Positions 33,194 through 42,048 of a stretch of 59,329 nucleotides of DNA are shown here, in pieces. This DNA is from Lentzea kentuckyensis (GTDB taxonomy: Bacteria; Actinomycetota; Actinomycetes; Mycobacteriales; Pseudonocardiaceae): contig NZ_MUYM01000021.1 of the NCBI RefSeq assembly GCF_002150765.1, positions 1 through 59,329 of the forward strand. The letters run 5' to 3'. Both the position numbers and the translations under genes were made by a program. The notes beneath the pieces are model-generated. The model made no database searches, had not been told where the DNA came from, and was given only the letters and a program-made list of their open reading frames with translations. Every line of letters starts with the position of its first letter. Position 1 is the first letter of the stretch.

Positions 33194-35503
33194 ATGTCCC
33201 GGCAATTCCTCGCGGAGAGCCTCGAGCTCTCCGGGGGTGATCGCGGCGTCGTAGCCGTGGTCGCCGTGGTCGCCCTGGCTGCTCTCGCCGTCGGGTACGT
33301 GCTGCTCAAGGAGGTGCTGGCCGCCGGCCAGGGCACCGAAAAGATGCAGGACATCGCCAAGGCGGTTCAGGAGGGCGCAGCGGCCTACCTCAACCGGCAG
33401 TTCCGCACGCTCGGCATCTTTGTCGTGATCGTGTTCGTACTGTTGTTCGCGCTACCGGCAGATGATTTGGCCGAACGAATCGGCCGATCTTTGTTCTTCA
33501 TCGTCGGTGCCGCGTTCTCGGCGACTATCGGCTACCTGGGCATGTGGTTGTCCACGCGCGCCAACGTGCGTGTCGCCGCCGCCGCGAACGAAGAAGGCGG
33601 TCGCGAAAAGGCGACGCGCATCGCGTTCCGCACCGGTGGTGTGGTCGGCATGACCACCGTCGGTCTGGGCCTCTTCGGTGCGGCGCTGGTCGTGCTCGTG
33701 TACGCGGGTCAGGCCCCGAAGGTCCTGGAGGGCTTCGGTTTCGGTGCCGCGCTGCTCGCGATGTTCATGCGTGTCGGTGGCGGCATCTTCACCAAGGCCG
33801 CCGACGTCGGCGCCGACCTGGTCGGCAAGGTCGAGCAGGGCATCCCCGAGGACGACCCCCGCAACGCCGCCACCATCGCGGACAACGTGGGCGACAACGT
33901 CGGTGACTGCGCCGGCATGGCCGCGGACCTCTTCGAGTCCTACGCCGTCACCCTGGTGGCGTCGCTGATCCTCGGCACCGCCGCGTTCGGCGCGCAGGGC
34001 CTGCTGTTCCCGCTGATCGTTCCCGCGATCGGTGTGCTCACCGCGGTCATCGGCGTCTACACGACCAAGGCGAAGGCGGGCGAAAGCGGCCTCGCGGCCA
34101 TCAACCGCTCCTTCTACATCTCCGCGGTCATCTCCGCGGTGCTGTGCACCATCGCGGCGTTCTCGTTCCTGCCGAGCTCCTTCGCGGACCTCAACGGCAT
34201 CAGCGACGCGGTCAAGTCCACCAGCGGCAACCCGGCGCTGATCGCGTCCGTCGCGGTGATCATCGGCATCGTGCTGGCCGGCATCATCCTGTGGCTGACC
34301 GGCTACTACACCGGCACCGACCACAAGCCGGTCAAGGAGGTCGGCCAGACCTCGCTGACCGGTGCGGCCACGGTGATCCTGTCCGGTATCTCGGTCGGTT
34401 TCGAGTCGGCCGTCTACACCGCACTGGTCATCGGTGCGGCCGTGTACGGCGCGTTCCTGCTGTCCGGTTCGGTCGTCGTCGCGCTGTTCGCGATCGCGCT
34501 CGCCGGTTGTGGTCTGCTCACGACCGTCGGCGTCATCGTCGCGATGGACACCTTCGGCCCGGTCTCCGACAACGCGCAGGGCATCGCCGAGATGTCCGGT
34601 GACGTGCACGGCGAGGGCGCGCAGATCCTCACCGAGCTCGACGCGGTCGGCAACACCACCAAGGCCATCACCAAGGGCATCGCGATCGCGACGGCCGTGC
34701 TCGCCGCGACGGCGCTGTTCGGCTCCTACAAGGACGCGATCGACCAGGCCGTGGTCAAGGTCGGCAACATCGCCGGTGACCTGCCGATCTCGTTCACCAA
34801 CGTCGTGTTCAGCCCGAACGTGCTCGTCGGTGTCGCCATCGGTGCGGCCGTCGTCTTCATGTTCTCGGGCCTCGCGGTCAACGCCGTGACGCGCGCCGCC
34901 GGTGCCATCGTGTTCGAGGTGCGCCGCCAGTTCCGCGAGAACCCGGGCATCATGGACTACTCGGTGAAGCCGGAGTACGGCAAGGTCGTCGACATCTGCA
35001 CGAGGGACTCGCTGCGCGAGCTCGCGACTCCGGGTCTGATGGCCGTGCTCGCCCCGATCGCCGTCGGCTTCGGCCTCGGCGTCGGCCCGCTGGCGGGTTA
35101 CCTCGCCGGCGCGATCGCGACCGGCACGCTGATGGCGGTGTTCCTGGCCAACTCCGGTGGTGCCTGGGACAACGCCAAGAAGCTGGTCGAGGACGGCAAC
35201 CACGGCGGCAAGGGCTCCGACGCCCACGCCGCCACGGTCATCGGCGACACCGTCGGCGACCCGTTCAAGGACACCGCCGGCCCCGCCATCAACCCGCTGA
35301 TCAAGGTCATGAACCTGGTCTCGGTGCTGATCGCGCCCGCCATCGTCACCTTCTCCATCGGTGACAGCGCGTCCGACCCGATCCGCATCGCGATCGCCGT
35401 CGTCGCGGCACTGATCATCGTGGGTGCGGTGGTCGTGTCCAAGCGTCGCGGCACCGCGATCGCGGACACGCCCGCGGAGACCGTGAGCAACGGCGCCGCG
35501 TAG
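33194..35503 (+). CDS. hppA: Membrane-bound proton-pumping pyrophosphatase
   Basis: A 769-aa integral membrane pump with about 16 hydrophobic segments. Substrate-binding blocks: GGGIFTKAADVGADLVGKVE with EDDPRN, then DNVGDNVGD, and C-terminal KGSDAHAATVIGDTVGDPFKDT. At GNTTKAITKG the key position is Lys490, which marks the K+-independent H+-pumping class. It uses pyrophosphate to energise the membrane. The ATG has AGGAGG 5 nt upstream. As in Streptomyces, it lies near topA. Confidence 0.97.
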   Translation: MSRQFLAESLELSGGDRGVVAVVAVVALAALAVGYVLLKEVLAAGQGTEKMQDIAKAVQEGAAAYLNRQFRTLGIFVVIVFVLLFALPADDLAERIGRSLFFIVGAAFSATIGYLGMWLSTRANVRVAAAANEEGGREKATRIAFRTGGVVGMTTVGLGLFGAALVVLVYAGQAPKVLEGFGFGAALLAMFMRVGGGIFTKAADVGADLVGKVEQGIPEDDPRNAATIADNVGDNVGDCAGMAADLFESYAVTLVASLILGTAAFGAQGLLFPLIVPAIGVLTAVIGVYTTKAKAGESGLAAINRSFYISAVISAVLCTIAAFSFLPSSFADLNGISDAVKSTSGNPALIASVAVIIGIVLAGIILWLTGYYTGTDHKPVKEVGQTSLTGAATVILSGISVGFESAVYTALVIGAAVYGAFLLSGSVVVALFAIALAGCGLLTTVGVIVAMDTFGPVSDNAQGIAEMSGDVHGEGAQILTELDAVGNTTKAITKGIAIATAVLAATALFGSYKDAIDQAVVKVGNIAGDLPISFTNVVFSPNVLVGVAIGAAVVFMFSGLAVNAVTRAAGAIVFEVRRQFRENPGIMDYSVKPEYGKVVDICTRDSLRELATPGLMAVLAPIAVGFGLGVGPLAGYLAGAIATGTLMAVFLANSGGAWDNAKKLVEDGNHGGKGSDAHAATVIGDTVGDPFKDTAGPAINPLIKVMNLVSVLIAPAIVTFSIGDSASDPIRIAIAVVAALIIVGAVVVSKRRGTAIADTPAETVSNGAA

Positions 35504-35516
35504 TTCCACCACCTCC

Positions 35517-35557
35517 GGTCGGGGTACGTTCGGGTTTCCCCCCGACGTACCCCGACC
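35517..35557 (+). terminator. Long hairpin between hppA and first lipoprotein
   Basis: Arms GGTCGGGGTACGT (35517-35529) and its perfect complement (35545-35557), extended inside by four more pairs after a one-base bulge. It should end hppA transcripts. It also stops only 13 bases before the next ATG, so it could form in a leader of the lipoprotein mRNA. Confidence 0.7.
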
Positions 35558-35570
35558 TAGGAGTTACGAC

Positions 35571-36143
35571 ATGAGGCTCAGCCTCGTCGCCACTGCCGTT
35601 GTCGCCGCCGCCTGTGCGCTGGCCGGGTGCACCAATGGCGGCAACTCCGGCACTTCATCGACGCCCACCAACGGCGCGGCCAGCCCCGAGGCCGTCGCCT
35701 ACATGGACAAGGTGTGCGGCGCCGCCTCCGAGTTCGCCAAGATCGAGAAGACGGCACCCAAGCTCGACGCCGACTCCACCAAGCTCAAGGCCGAGATGGC
35801 CGCCTACATGGGCCAGCTCGCCGACGCCTTCACGAAGTCCGCGGAAGGCCTCAAGAACGTCGGCCCGTCACCCGTCGCGGGTGGTGAGGAGGCCGTCAAC
35901 AAGATGGCCGAGACCTTCACCTCGCTCGGCGCCGTCTTCAGCGACGCCAAGACGAAGGTCGAGCAGGCCGACGCGAACAACGCCACCGGAGGCATCCAGG
36001 CCGCCGGAGAGGCCATCGCGAAGCTCTCGGAACTCGCCGACCCGCTGCGCGACCTGAAGAACAACCCGGAGCTGCAGAAGGCCACGCAGACGGCACCGAA
36101 GTGCCAGGAGATGCAGCGCCTCAACGTCGCTCCGACGAGCTGA
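35571..36143 (+). CDS. Lipoprotein, tandem family member 1
   Basis: A 190-aa exported lipoprotein: signal peptide with lipobox LAGC (Cys20), a serine/threonine-rich linker, then a helical domain starting AYMDKVCGAAS and ending KATQTAPKCQEM. These two cysteines recur in all four neighbouring lipoproteins and could form a disulfide. TAGGAG lies 8 nt upstream of the ATG. Family and function are unknown to me; cell-envelope location is predicted. Confidence 0.8.
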   Translation: MRLSLVATAVVAAACALAGCTNGGNSGTSSTPTNGAASPEAVAYMDKVCGAASEFAKIEKTAPKLDADSTKLKAEMAAYMGQLADAFTKSAEGLKNVGPSPVAGGEEAVNKMAETFTSLGAVFSDAKTKVEQADANNATGGIQAAGEAIAKLSELADPLRDLKNNPELQKATQTAPKCQEMQRLNVAPTS

Positions 36144-36172
36144 GCGAGGCCATCGCGAGTAGCTTCCGCGCC

Positions 36173-36742
36173 ATGCGTCGCACAGTCATCGCGCTCCTGA
36201 CGGGCATGCTCGCGGTCACCGCTTGCAGCACCGGAGGAGGAGGTTCCGCCACGTCCTCGACACCGGCCAGCGAGGCCGACGTCGTGGCGTGGATGGACAA
36301 GGTCTGCGGTGCCGTCGGCGGCACCGTCAAGGCCATGTCGGACGAGCCGAACATCGACATGACCGACCCCGCCAAACTCAAGACCGGCCTCTCCGAGTGG
36401 CTCGGCACCAAGGTCACCGCGGTCGACAAGTCGATCGCGGACCTCAAGCCGCTGGAGAACGGCCCCCACCCGAAGTCGAAGGAGCTGGTCGGCGCCGCCG
36501 AGAAGGGCATGGACCAGATCAGGACACTGCTCGGCGACACCAGGTCGAAGGTGGACTCCGCCACCGACCCGACCCAGGTCATCACCGCCTTCACCGAGAT
36601 GGTCACCAAGGCCGCCGCGCTGGAGGGGGCCGGTGCGGACGTCCAGAAGAAGTTCACCGAGACGGGACTCGCGGACGCCGCTCAGAAGGCCCCCAACTGC
36701 AAGGGCCTGGCGATCACCCCCACGTCTCCGCCGACTTCCTGA
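36173..36742 (+). CDS. Lipoprotein, tandem family member 2
   Basis: A 189-aa lipoprotein: signal with lipobox VTAC (Cys17), a Gly/Ser/Thr linker, AWMDKVCGAVGG at the start of the domain and AAQKAPNCKGL at the end. It is most like member 1 (shared MDKVCGA and APxC). A TAGCTT box (36160-36165) ends 7 nt before the ATG and there is no ribosome site, so this copy may have its own leaderless transcript. Confidence 0.8.
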   Translation: MRRTVIALLTGMLAVTACSTGGGGSATSSTPASEADVVAWMDKVCGAVGGTVKAMSDEPNIDMTDPAKLKTGLSEWLGTKVTAVDKSIADLKPLENGPHPKSKELVGAAEKGMDQIRTLLGDTRSKVDSATDPTQVITAFTEMVTKAAALEGAGADVQKKFTETGLADAAQKAPNCKGLAITPTSPPTS

Positions 36743-36824
36743 CGAACCGGGAAGCACCCGGACCGGATCGCCCGAACGTGTACCGTTCGGCGGTCCGGTT
36801 CGACATTTCTGGGGGATTTCCACC

Positions 36825-37430
36825 ATGAACGCACGTTTGAGATTCGTTGTCGCTTGTACTGGTGCCGCGCTCGCGCTGGCGGGCTGCACCAACAGCGCCG
36901 CGCCGTCCACGCAGAGCGCCGCGCCGACCACGACGTCCGTCGCTCCGCCCGCCGCAGACCCGGTCAAGTGGGCCGGCGCGTTCTGCAGCGGCACCACGCC
37001 GGTGCTGACGGGCGCGGTCGAGCTGATCACCCTCGCCGCGGCCAACAGCCAGAACCCTCCCGCGCTGAAGGAGGGCATGCTCAAGATCCTCGACAGCGGC
37101 TCGACGGCGATGGCCGACGCCGCGAAGAAGCTCTCGGACGTCGGCGCGCCCGGTCCCGAGGCCAAGGCCCTGCACGACGAGCTGGTCAAGCTCTTCGGTG
37201 ACGGCGCCAAGGAGTACAAGTCGGTCGCCGAGCAGGTCAAGAAGATCGACGCCAACGCGCCGGACTTCCTGGACCAGGTCGAGAAGATCGGCGGTGAGTC
37301 CGCGGACCCGTCGAAGTTCTCCGACCAGATCAAGAAGCTCGACGCCGACCCGAAGTACAAGGACGCCATCGCGAAGGCCACCGAGTGCACGGAGATGCGC
37401 ACGAAGCTCGGCAAGCTGATCGGCCAGTGA
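36825..37430 (+). CDS. Lipoprotein, tandem family member 3
   Basis: A 201-aa lipoprotein: lipobox LAGC (Cys22), a long Ala/Pro/Ser/Thr linker (residues 23-50), then WAGAFCSGT at the domain start and AIAKATECTEM at the end, the same cysteine pair as members 1 and 2. The domain is lysine- and alanine-rich and helical. The 82-bp gap before it is the largest within the array. GGGGGA lies upstream of the ATG. Confidence 0.8.
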   Translation: MNARLRFVVACTGAALALAGCTNSAAPSTQSAAPTTTSVAPPAADPVKWAGAFCSGTTPVLTGAVELITLAAANSQNPPALKEGMLKILDSGSTAMADAAKKLSDVGAPGPEAKALHDELVKLFGDGAKEYKSVAEQVKKIDANAPDFLDQVEKIGGESADPSKFSDQIKKLDADPKYKDAIAKATECTEMRTKLGKLIGQ

Positions 37431-37463
37431 CGACCGCGGCGAGCCGGCGGGGAAGATGACGCT

Positions 37464-38003
37464 GTGAGATTCCGCCAGCTCGCCGTTGTCCTCGCCGGTG
37501 CCGTTGTGCTGACCGCCTGCGCCTCCGACGAGGAAAAGCCGCTGACCGACGCGCAGGGTCAGTGGGTCGACGCCTTCTGCGGCGGCCTGCTGCCCGGCAT
37601 GAAGGCGGGTCAGGAGCTGCAGAAGCAGGACGCCGCCAACCCCGCCGCGGTCAAGACGGCCTACCTCAAGCTGGTCACGGCCAACGCCACCGCGCTCGCC
37701 GACGCCGAGACGAAGCTCAAGGAGCTCGGGCCACCATCGGACGAACTCAAGGACGTGCACGAACGGCTGACGAAGTACCTCGGCGAGTCGGCCAGGTCCT
37801 ACACCGCCGCGAAAGCACCGGTCGAGAAGCTCGAACCCAACGCGCAGTTCTGGGAGGGCGCGGAGAAGGCGCTGGCGGACACGTCGCAGGTCAGCAGCCC
37901 GGAAGAGCTGCGGGCGACCTTCGACGCCCTGGAGAAGTCGCCCAAGTACGCGGCCGCGATGGGCAAGTCCGTGCCGTGCGTTGAGCTGAAGGCAGGCCAG
38001 TAA
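37464..38003 (+). CDS. Lipoprotein, tandem family member 4
   Basis: A 179-aa lipoprotein: lipobox LTAC (Cys19), almost no linker, then WVDAFCGGL at the domain start and GKSVPCVEL at the end. It shares with member 3 the xLxKSPKY/DADPKY-like segment before the last cysteine. The GTG at 37464 is used, with GGGGAAG upstream. It closes the array, followed by the Rv3647c-like gene. Confidence 0.8.
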   Translation: MRFRQLAVVLAGAVVLTACASDEEKPLTDAQGQWVDAFCGGLLPGMKAGQELQKQDAANPAAVKTAYLKLVTANATALADAETKLKELGPPSDELKDVHERLTKYLGESARSYTAAKAPVEKLEPNAQFWEGAEKALADTSQVSSPEELRATFDALEKSPKYAAAMGKSVPCVELKAGQ

Positions 38004-38068
38004 CTCGACCAGCGTATTCACTCACGCCCCACTGGTCACAGTCGAACGTCTGTTCTACCCTGTGGGCC

Positions 38069-38653
38069 GTGGTTGGGCAGCTGTCCTTCTTCTCGGCCGA
38101 GGCGCGCACGCCGGCCAAGGCGGACCTCGCCGGCTTCCTCTGCGGGCCGGGGCAGGCCGTCAGCTTCGCGCGCGGCACGGCTGCCCGCGTGTACGTCGAG
38201 CTGCGCGACGAATGGCGCCTCCAGCCCCTCAGGCAGGCCTGTGCCGAGCGCGGGGTCACGTCCGAGCTCTGCGTCAACGAAGAGGGCACGCACTTCGTCC
38301 GCACGCCGTTCCGCACCGATCTCACCCCTCTGGCCGCCCGCTGGCTGGACGTATCTGTCAACGGATCTGTCAAGAAGGTCCCGGCTGACTTCGAGCTGAA
38401 CGGCGCAGTGCTGCGGGTCTGGGCGCTGGCCGCGGGCAGCTGGATGGAGTCGGCGTACCTGCTCGGTTTGGACCCCAACGCGCCGCAGACACACCTGCCG
38501 TTGCAAAATGCCCTGCTCGCGTCCGGACTTCCGTGCACCCTGGTAGGGGCTCCGGCGTTGCGGGTAACCGGCCGACGAAGGCTGGCACGACTCGCTGAGC
38601 TGGTCGGAAGCCCTCCGCACGGGGTGGCGTGCAGCACCTGGCCGGCGGCCTGA
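38069..38653 (+). CDS. Conserved protein next to topA (Rv3647c-like)
   Basis: A 194-aa protein with no signal. Two similar halves of strand-helix type are suggested, with the helix-like LRVWALAAGSW and later RVTGRRRLARLAELVGSPP, which to me recalls the LAGLIDADG-type fold seen in WhiA, but this is only pattern resemblance. From memory a protein of similar length (Rv3647c) sits next to topA in M. tuberculosis. A TACCCT box (38056-38061) ends 7 nt before the GTG, suggesting a leaderless mRNA. Function unknown. Confidence 0.7.
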   Translation: MVGQLSFFSAEARTPAKADLAGFLCGPGQAVSFARGTAARVYVELRDEWRLQPLRQACAERGVTSELCVNEEGTHFVRTPFRTDLTPLAARWLDVSVNGSVKKVPADFELNGAVLRVWALAAGSWMESAYLLGLDPNAPQTHLPLQNALLASGLPCTLVGAPALRVTGRRRLARLAELVGSPPHGVACSTWPAA

Positions 38654-38782
38654 GCGGGCGGTCCGGCATGGTTGTGTCACGCTGTCTCGTCGTACGGGCG
38701 TCGCGGATGGTGTGCTTTTCGGCCGACGCTGGGCAACACTGGCGGGCCTGGGAACCGGGTTTGGAAGAGAGCGGGACGGCGA

Positions 38783-41548
38783 GTGGCTGGATCGACACGG
38801 ACGAGAAAGAGCAGCGGAGGAGCGGGTAGCACCCGACGACTTGTGATCGTCGAGTCGCCCACGAAGGCGCGCAAGATCGCCTCCTACCTCGGCGCCAACT
38901 TCGTCGTGGAGTCCTCCAGGGGACACATCCGGGACCTGCCGCGCGGTGCCGCCGACGTTCCCGCGAAGTTCAAGGGCCAGGCCTGGGCCAGGCTCGGCGT
39001 GGACGTCGACCACGACTTCGAACCCCTGTACGTGGTCTCCGCCGACAAGAAGTCGCTGGTCACCGAGCTCAAGGAAGCGTTGAAGGACGTCGACGAGCTC
39101 TACCTCGCGACAGACGGTGACCGCGAGGGCGAGGCCATCGCGTGGCATCTGCTGGAGACCCTCAAGCCCAAGGTCCCGGTTCGCCGGATGGTGTTCCACG
39201 AGATCACCGAGTCCGCGATCCAGGCCGCCGCCGCGAACCCTCGTGACCTCGACCAGGACCTGGTCGACGCCCAGGAGACCCGGCGCATCCTCGACCGCCT
39301 CTACGGCTACGAGGTCAGCCCGGTCTTGTGGAAGAAGGTCATGCCGAAGCTCTCGGCTGGCCGCGTGCAGTCCGTGGCGACGCGTCTGGTCGTGGAGCGT
39401 GAACGCGAGCGGATGAAGTTCGTCTCAGCGAGCTACTGGGACATCTCCGCGCAGATGGACGCCGGTGCCGAGGCCACGCCGCGTCAGTTCGGCGCGCGTC
39501 TCGTGGCCGTCGACGGCACGCGTCTCGCCACGGGCCGTGACTTCGGTTCGGACGGCAAGCTCACCGGCAAGGCCGACGTGGTCGTGCTGGACGAGCAGCA
39601 GGCCCGCGCCATCGCCGCCGGTCTGCAGAACGCGCCGGTCAAGGTCGCCTCGGTCGAGGAGAAGCCGTACTCGCGCAAGCCGTACGCGCCGTTCATGACC
39701 TCGACGCTGCAGCAGGAGGCCGGCCGCAAGCTGCGCTTCTCCGCCGACCGCACGATGCGAACGGCGCAGAAGCTGTACGAGAACGGCTACATCACCTACA
39801 TGCGTACCGACAGCACGACGCTGTCGGAGACCGCGATCAACGCGGCCCGCACGCAGGCGACGGACCTCTACGGCGCGCAGTACGTCGCGAAGGAGCCGCG
39901 CCAGTACACGCGCAAGGTCAAGAACGCGCAGGAGGCCCACGAGGCGATCAGGCCGGCGGGAGAGGTCTTCCGCACGCCCGGCCAGGTGGCCGCCGAGCTC
40001 GACGCGGACGAGTTCAAGCTCTACGAGATGATCTGGCAGCGCACGATCGCCTCCCAGATGGCCGACGCGCGGGGCAACACGACCAGCGTGCGCATCGTGG
40101 GTCGCGCGGGCACCGGCCAGGAGGTCACGTTCGCCGCGTCCGGCCGCACGATCACGTTCGCCGGCTTCCTCAAGGCCTACGTCGAGACCGTCGACGCCGA
40201 GGCCGGTGGCGAGTCGGACGACGCGGAGTCGCGCCTGCCGCAGCTGGTCAAGGACCAGGACCTGACGATCGCGGAGCTGTCCGCGGACGGTCACTCCACC
40301 TCGCCGCCCTCGCGCTTCACCGAGCCGTCGCTGATCAAGACGATGGAGGAGCTCGGCATCGGCCGTCCCTCCACCTACTCGTCGATCATCAGCACCATCC
40401 AGGACCGCGGCTACGTGTGGAAGAAGGGCGCCGCGCTGGTCCCGTCCTGGGTGGCGTTCGCCGTGGTCGGCCTGCTCGAGGGTCACTTCGGCCGGCTCGT
40501 CGACTACGACTTCACCGCCGCGCTCGAGGACGAGCTCGACGGCATCGCCGCGGGGCGTCAGCAGCGCACCACGTGGCTGTCCGGCTTCTACTTCGGCGGC
40601 AGCATCGGCCCGGACGGCTCGATCGGCCGCTCCGGCGGCCTGAAGAAGCTGGTCGGCACGGGTGTCGAGGACATCGACCCGCGCGAGGTCAACTCGATCC
40701 CCCTGTTCAGCGACTCCGAGGGCCGCACGGTCGTCGTGCGCGTCGGCCGCTTCGGGCCGTACCTGGAGCGCGAGGTCGACGGGGCCGCGCAGCGCGCGAA
40801 CCTGTCGGACGACCTGGCGCCGGACGAGCTGACCGCGGAGATCGCCGAGAAGCTCTTCTCGACGCCGCAGGAAGGTCGATCGCTCGGCACCGACCCGGTC
40901 TCGGGCAACGAGATCGTGGCCAAGGAGGGCCGCTTCGGTCCGTACGTGACCGAGGTGCTGCCCGAGGCGGCCGAGAACGGGACCGCGTCGAAGGCCAAGG
41001 CCCCGAAGCCGCGCACGGGCTCGCTGTTCAAGTCCATGTCGCTGGACACGGTGACGCTGGACGACGCGCTGAAGCTGCTCTCGCTGCCGCGCGTGGTGGG
41101 CAAGGACCCGGAGACGGGCGCCGAGATCACCGCGCAGAACGGCCGCTACGGCCCGTACCTGAAGAAGGGCACGGACTCGCGGTCGCTCGTCGACGAGGCC
41201 CAGATCTTCACGGTCACGCTCGACGAGGCCCTGAAGATCTACGCCGAGCCGAAGAAGCGCGGTCGCGCGGCCGCCGCACCGCCGTTGCGCGAGCTGGGCA
41301 ACGACCCGGTGTCCGGCAAGCCGATGGTGATCAAGGAGGGCCGGTTCGGCCCGTACGTCACCGACGGTGAGGCGAACGCGTCGCTGCGCAAGACGGACAG
41401 CGTCGAGTCGATCACCGACGAGCGCGCGGCCGAGCTGCTGGCCGAGAAGCGTGCGAAGGGGCCGGTCAAGAAGAAGGCTCCGGCCAAGAAGCCCGCTGCG
41501 AAGAAGCCGGCCGCGGCCAAGAAGGCTCCGGCGAAGTCCAAGAGCTGA
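38783..41548 (+). CDS. topA: DNA topoisomerase I
   Basis: A 921-aa type IA topoisomerase that relaxes negative supercoils. It has the TOPRIM domain (IVESPTKARKIASYLG; ATDGDREGEAIAWHL with the DxD acid pair), the active-site tyrosine Tyr339 in YITYMRTDS, and C-terminal repeats of the GRFGPY type (four copies) instead of zinc fingers. A lysine/alanine-rich tail (last 35 residues) is typical of actinobacterial TopA and aids processivity. The GTG at 38783 fits best, just before the Ser/Arg-rich N-terminal extension. Confidence 0.96.
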   Translation: MAGSTRTRKSSGGAGSTRRLVIVESPTKARKIASYLGANFVVESSRGHIRDLPRGAADVPAKFKGQAWARLGVDVDHDFEPLYVVSADKKSLVTELKEALKDVDELYLATDGDREGEAIAWHLLETLKPKVPVRRMVFHEITESAIQAAAANPRDLDQDLVDAQETRRILDRLYGYEVSPVLWKKVMPKLSAGRVQSVATRLVVERERERMKFVSASYWDISAQMDAGAEATPRQFGARLVAVDGTRLATGRDFGSDGKLTGKADVVVLDEQQARAIAAGLQNAPVKVASVEEKPYSRKPYAPFMTSTLQQEAGRKLRFSADRTMRTAQKLYENGYITYMRTDSTTLSETAINAARTQATDLYGAQYVAKEPRQYTRKVKNAQEAHEAIRPAGEVFRTPGQVAAELDADEFKLYEMIWQRTIASQMADARGNTTSVRIVGRAGTGQEVTFAASGRTITFAGFLKAYVETVDAEAGGESDDAESRLPQLVKDQDLTIAELSADGHSTSPPSRFTEPSLIKTMEELGIGRPSTYSSIISTIQDRGYVWKKGAALVPSWVAFAVVGLLEGHFGRLVDYDFTAALEDELDGIAAGRQQRTTWLSGFYFGGSIGPDGSIGRSGGLKKLVGTGVEDIDPREVNSIPLFSDSEGRTVVVRVGRFGPYLEREVDGAAQRANLSDDLAPDELTAEIAEKLFSTPQEGRSLGTDPVSGNEIVAKEGRFGPYVTEVLPEAAENGTASKAKAPKPRTGSLFKSMSLDTVTLDDALKLLSLPRVVGKDPETGAEITAQNGRYGPYLKKGTDSRSLVDEAQIFTVTLDEALKIYAEPKKRGRAAAAPPLRELGNDPVSGKPMVIKEGRFGPYVTDGEANASLRKTDSVESITDERAAELLAEKRAKGPVKKKAPAKKPAAKKPAAAKKAPAKSKS

Positions 41549-41564
41549 GTTGACGGAGGTGGCG

Positions 41565-41990
41565 GTGCCGACGAACGAGTTCGGTCCGGACGGGACTCAG
41601 GCCCCGCCGCCTCCTCGGCTGTTCCCCGACCCGTTGGCGGGACTGGTGACGGCCGACACGCCGATCGCTCCTCAGTGGACTGGTGGGTACGCCACGTCAC
41701 GTGTGTCGGTGCCTACACCGCCGACGCCGACGGAGGAGATGCGCCAGGCGATCTGGTCGGCGATGGAGCAGGAGCAGCGACGGCCCCGTGGCCGGCGCCC
41801 GCGAGCCCCGCAGCACCAGGTGCCCCCGCAGACCCCACAGCAGTGGGTGCCGGCGGCGCACATGCCTGTGCCGCAACCACAACAGCCCGCCAAGCAGTCC
41901 GGTGGCGTGGCCGCGTTCATCGGCTGCCTGATCGTGATCGGCTTCTTCGTGCTGGTCGTGGTCAACATTCTTGGAGCGATCTTCAGCTAG
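41565..41990 (+). CDS. Small C-tail-anchored membrane protein after topA
   Basis: A 141-aa protein: proline- and glutamine-rich, probably disordered residues 1-110, with one helix (EEMRQAIWSAMEQEQRR), and a single C-terminal membrane segment (AAFIGCLIVIGFFVLVVVNI). GTG at 41565 has GGAGG five bases upstream. It begins 16 bp after topA and is likely co-transcribed. I do not recognise a family. Confidence 0.65.
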   Translation: MPTNEFGPDGTQAPPPPRLFPDPLAGLVTADTPIAPQWTGGYATSRVSVPTPPTPTEEMRQAIWSAMEQEQRRPRGRRPRAPQHQVPPQTPQQWVPAAHMPVPQPQQPAKQSGGVAAFIGCLIVIGFFVLVVVNILGAIFS

Positions 41991-42048
41991 CCGAGACTGA
42001 GAGTCCGGCAACGTCACCCACCCCATCCGGTTACGCTGATCCCACGAG

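Noticed and set aside
33452..35512. Long open frame of 686 codons antisense to hppA
   Set aside because: High-GC shadow of hppA; composition rich in D, R, H and G with no domain, and the sense frame is a clear pyrophosphatase.
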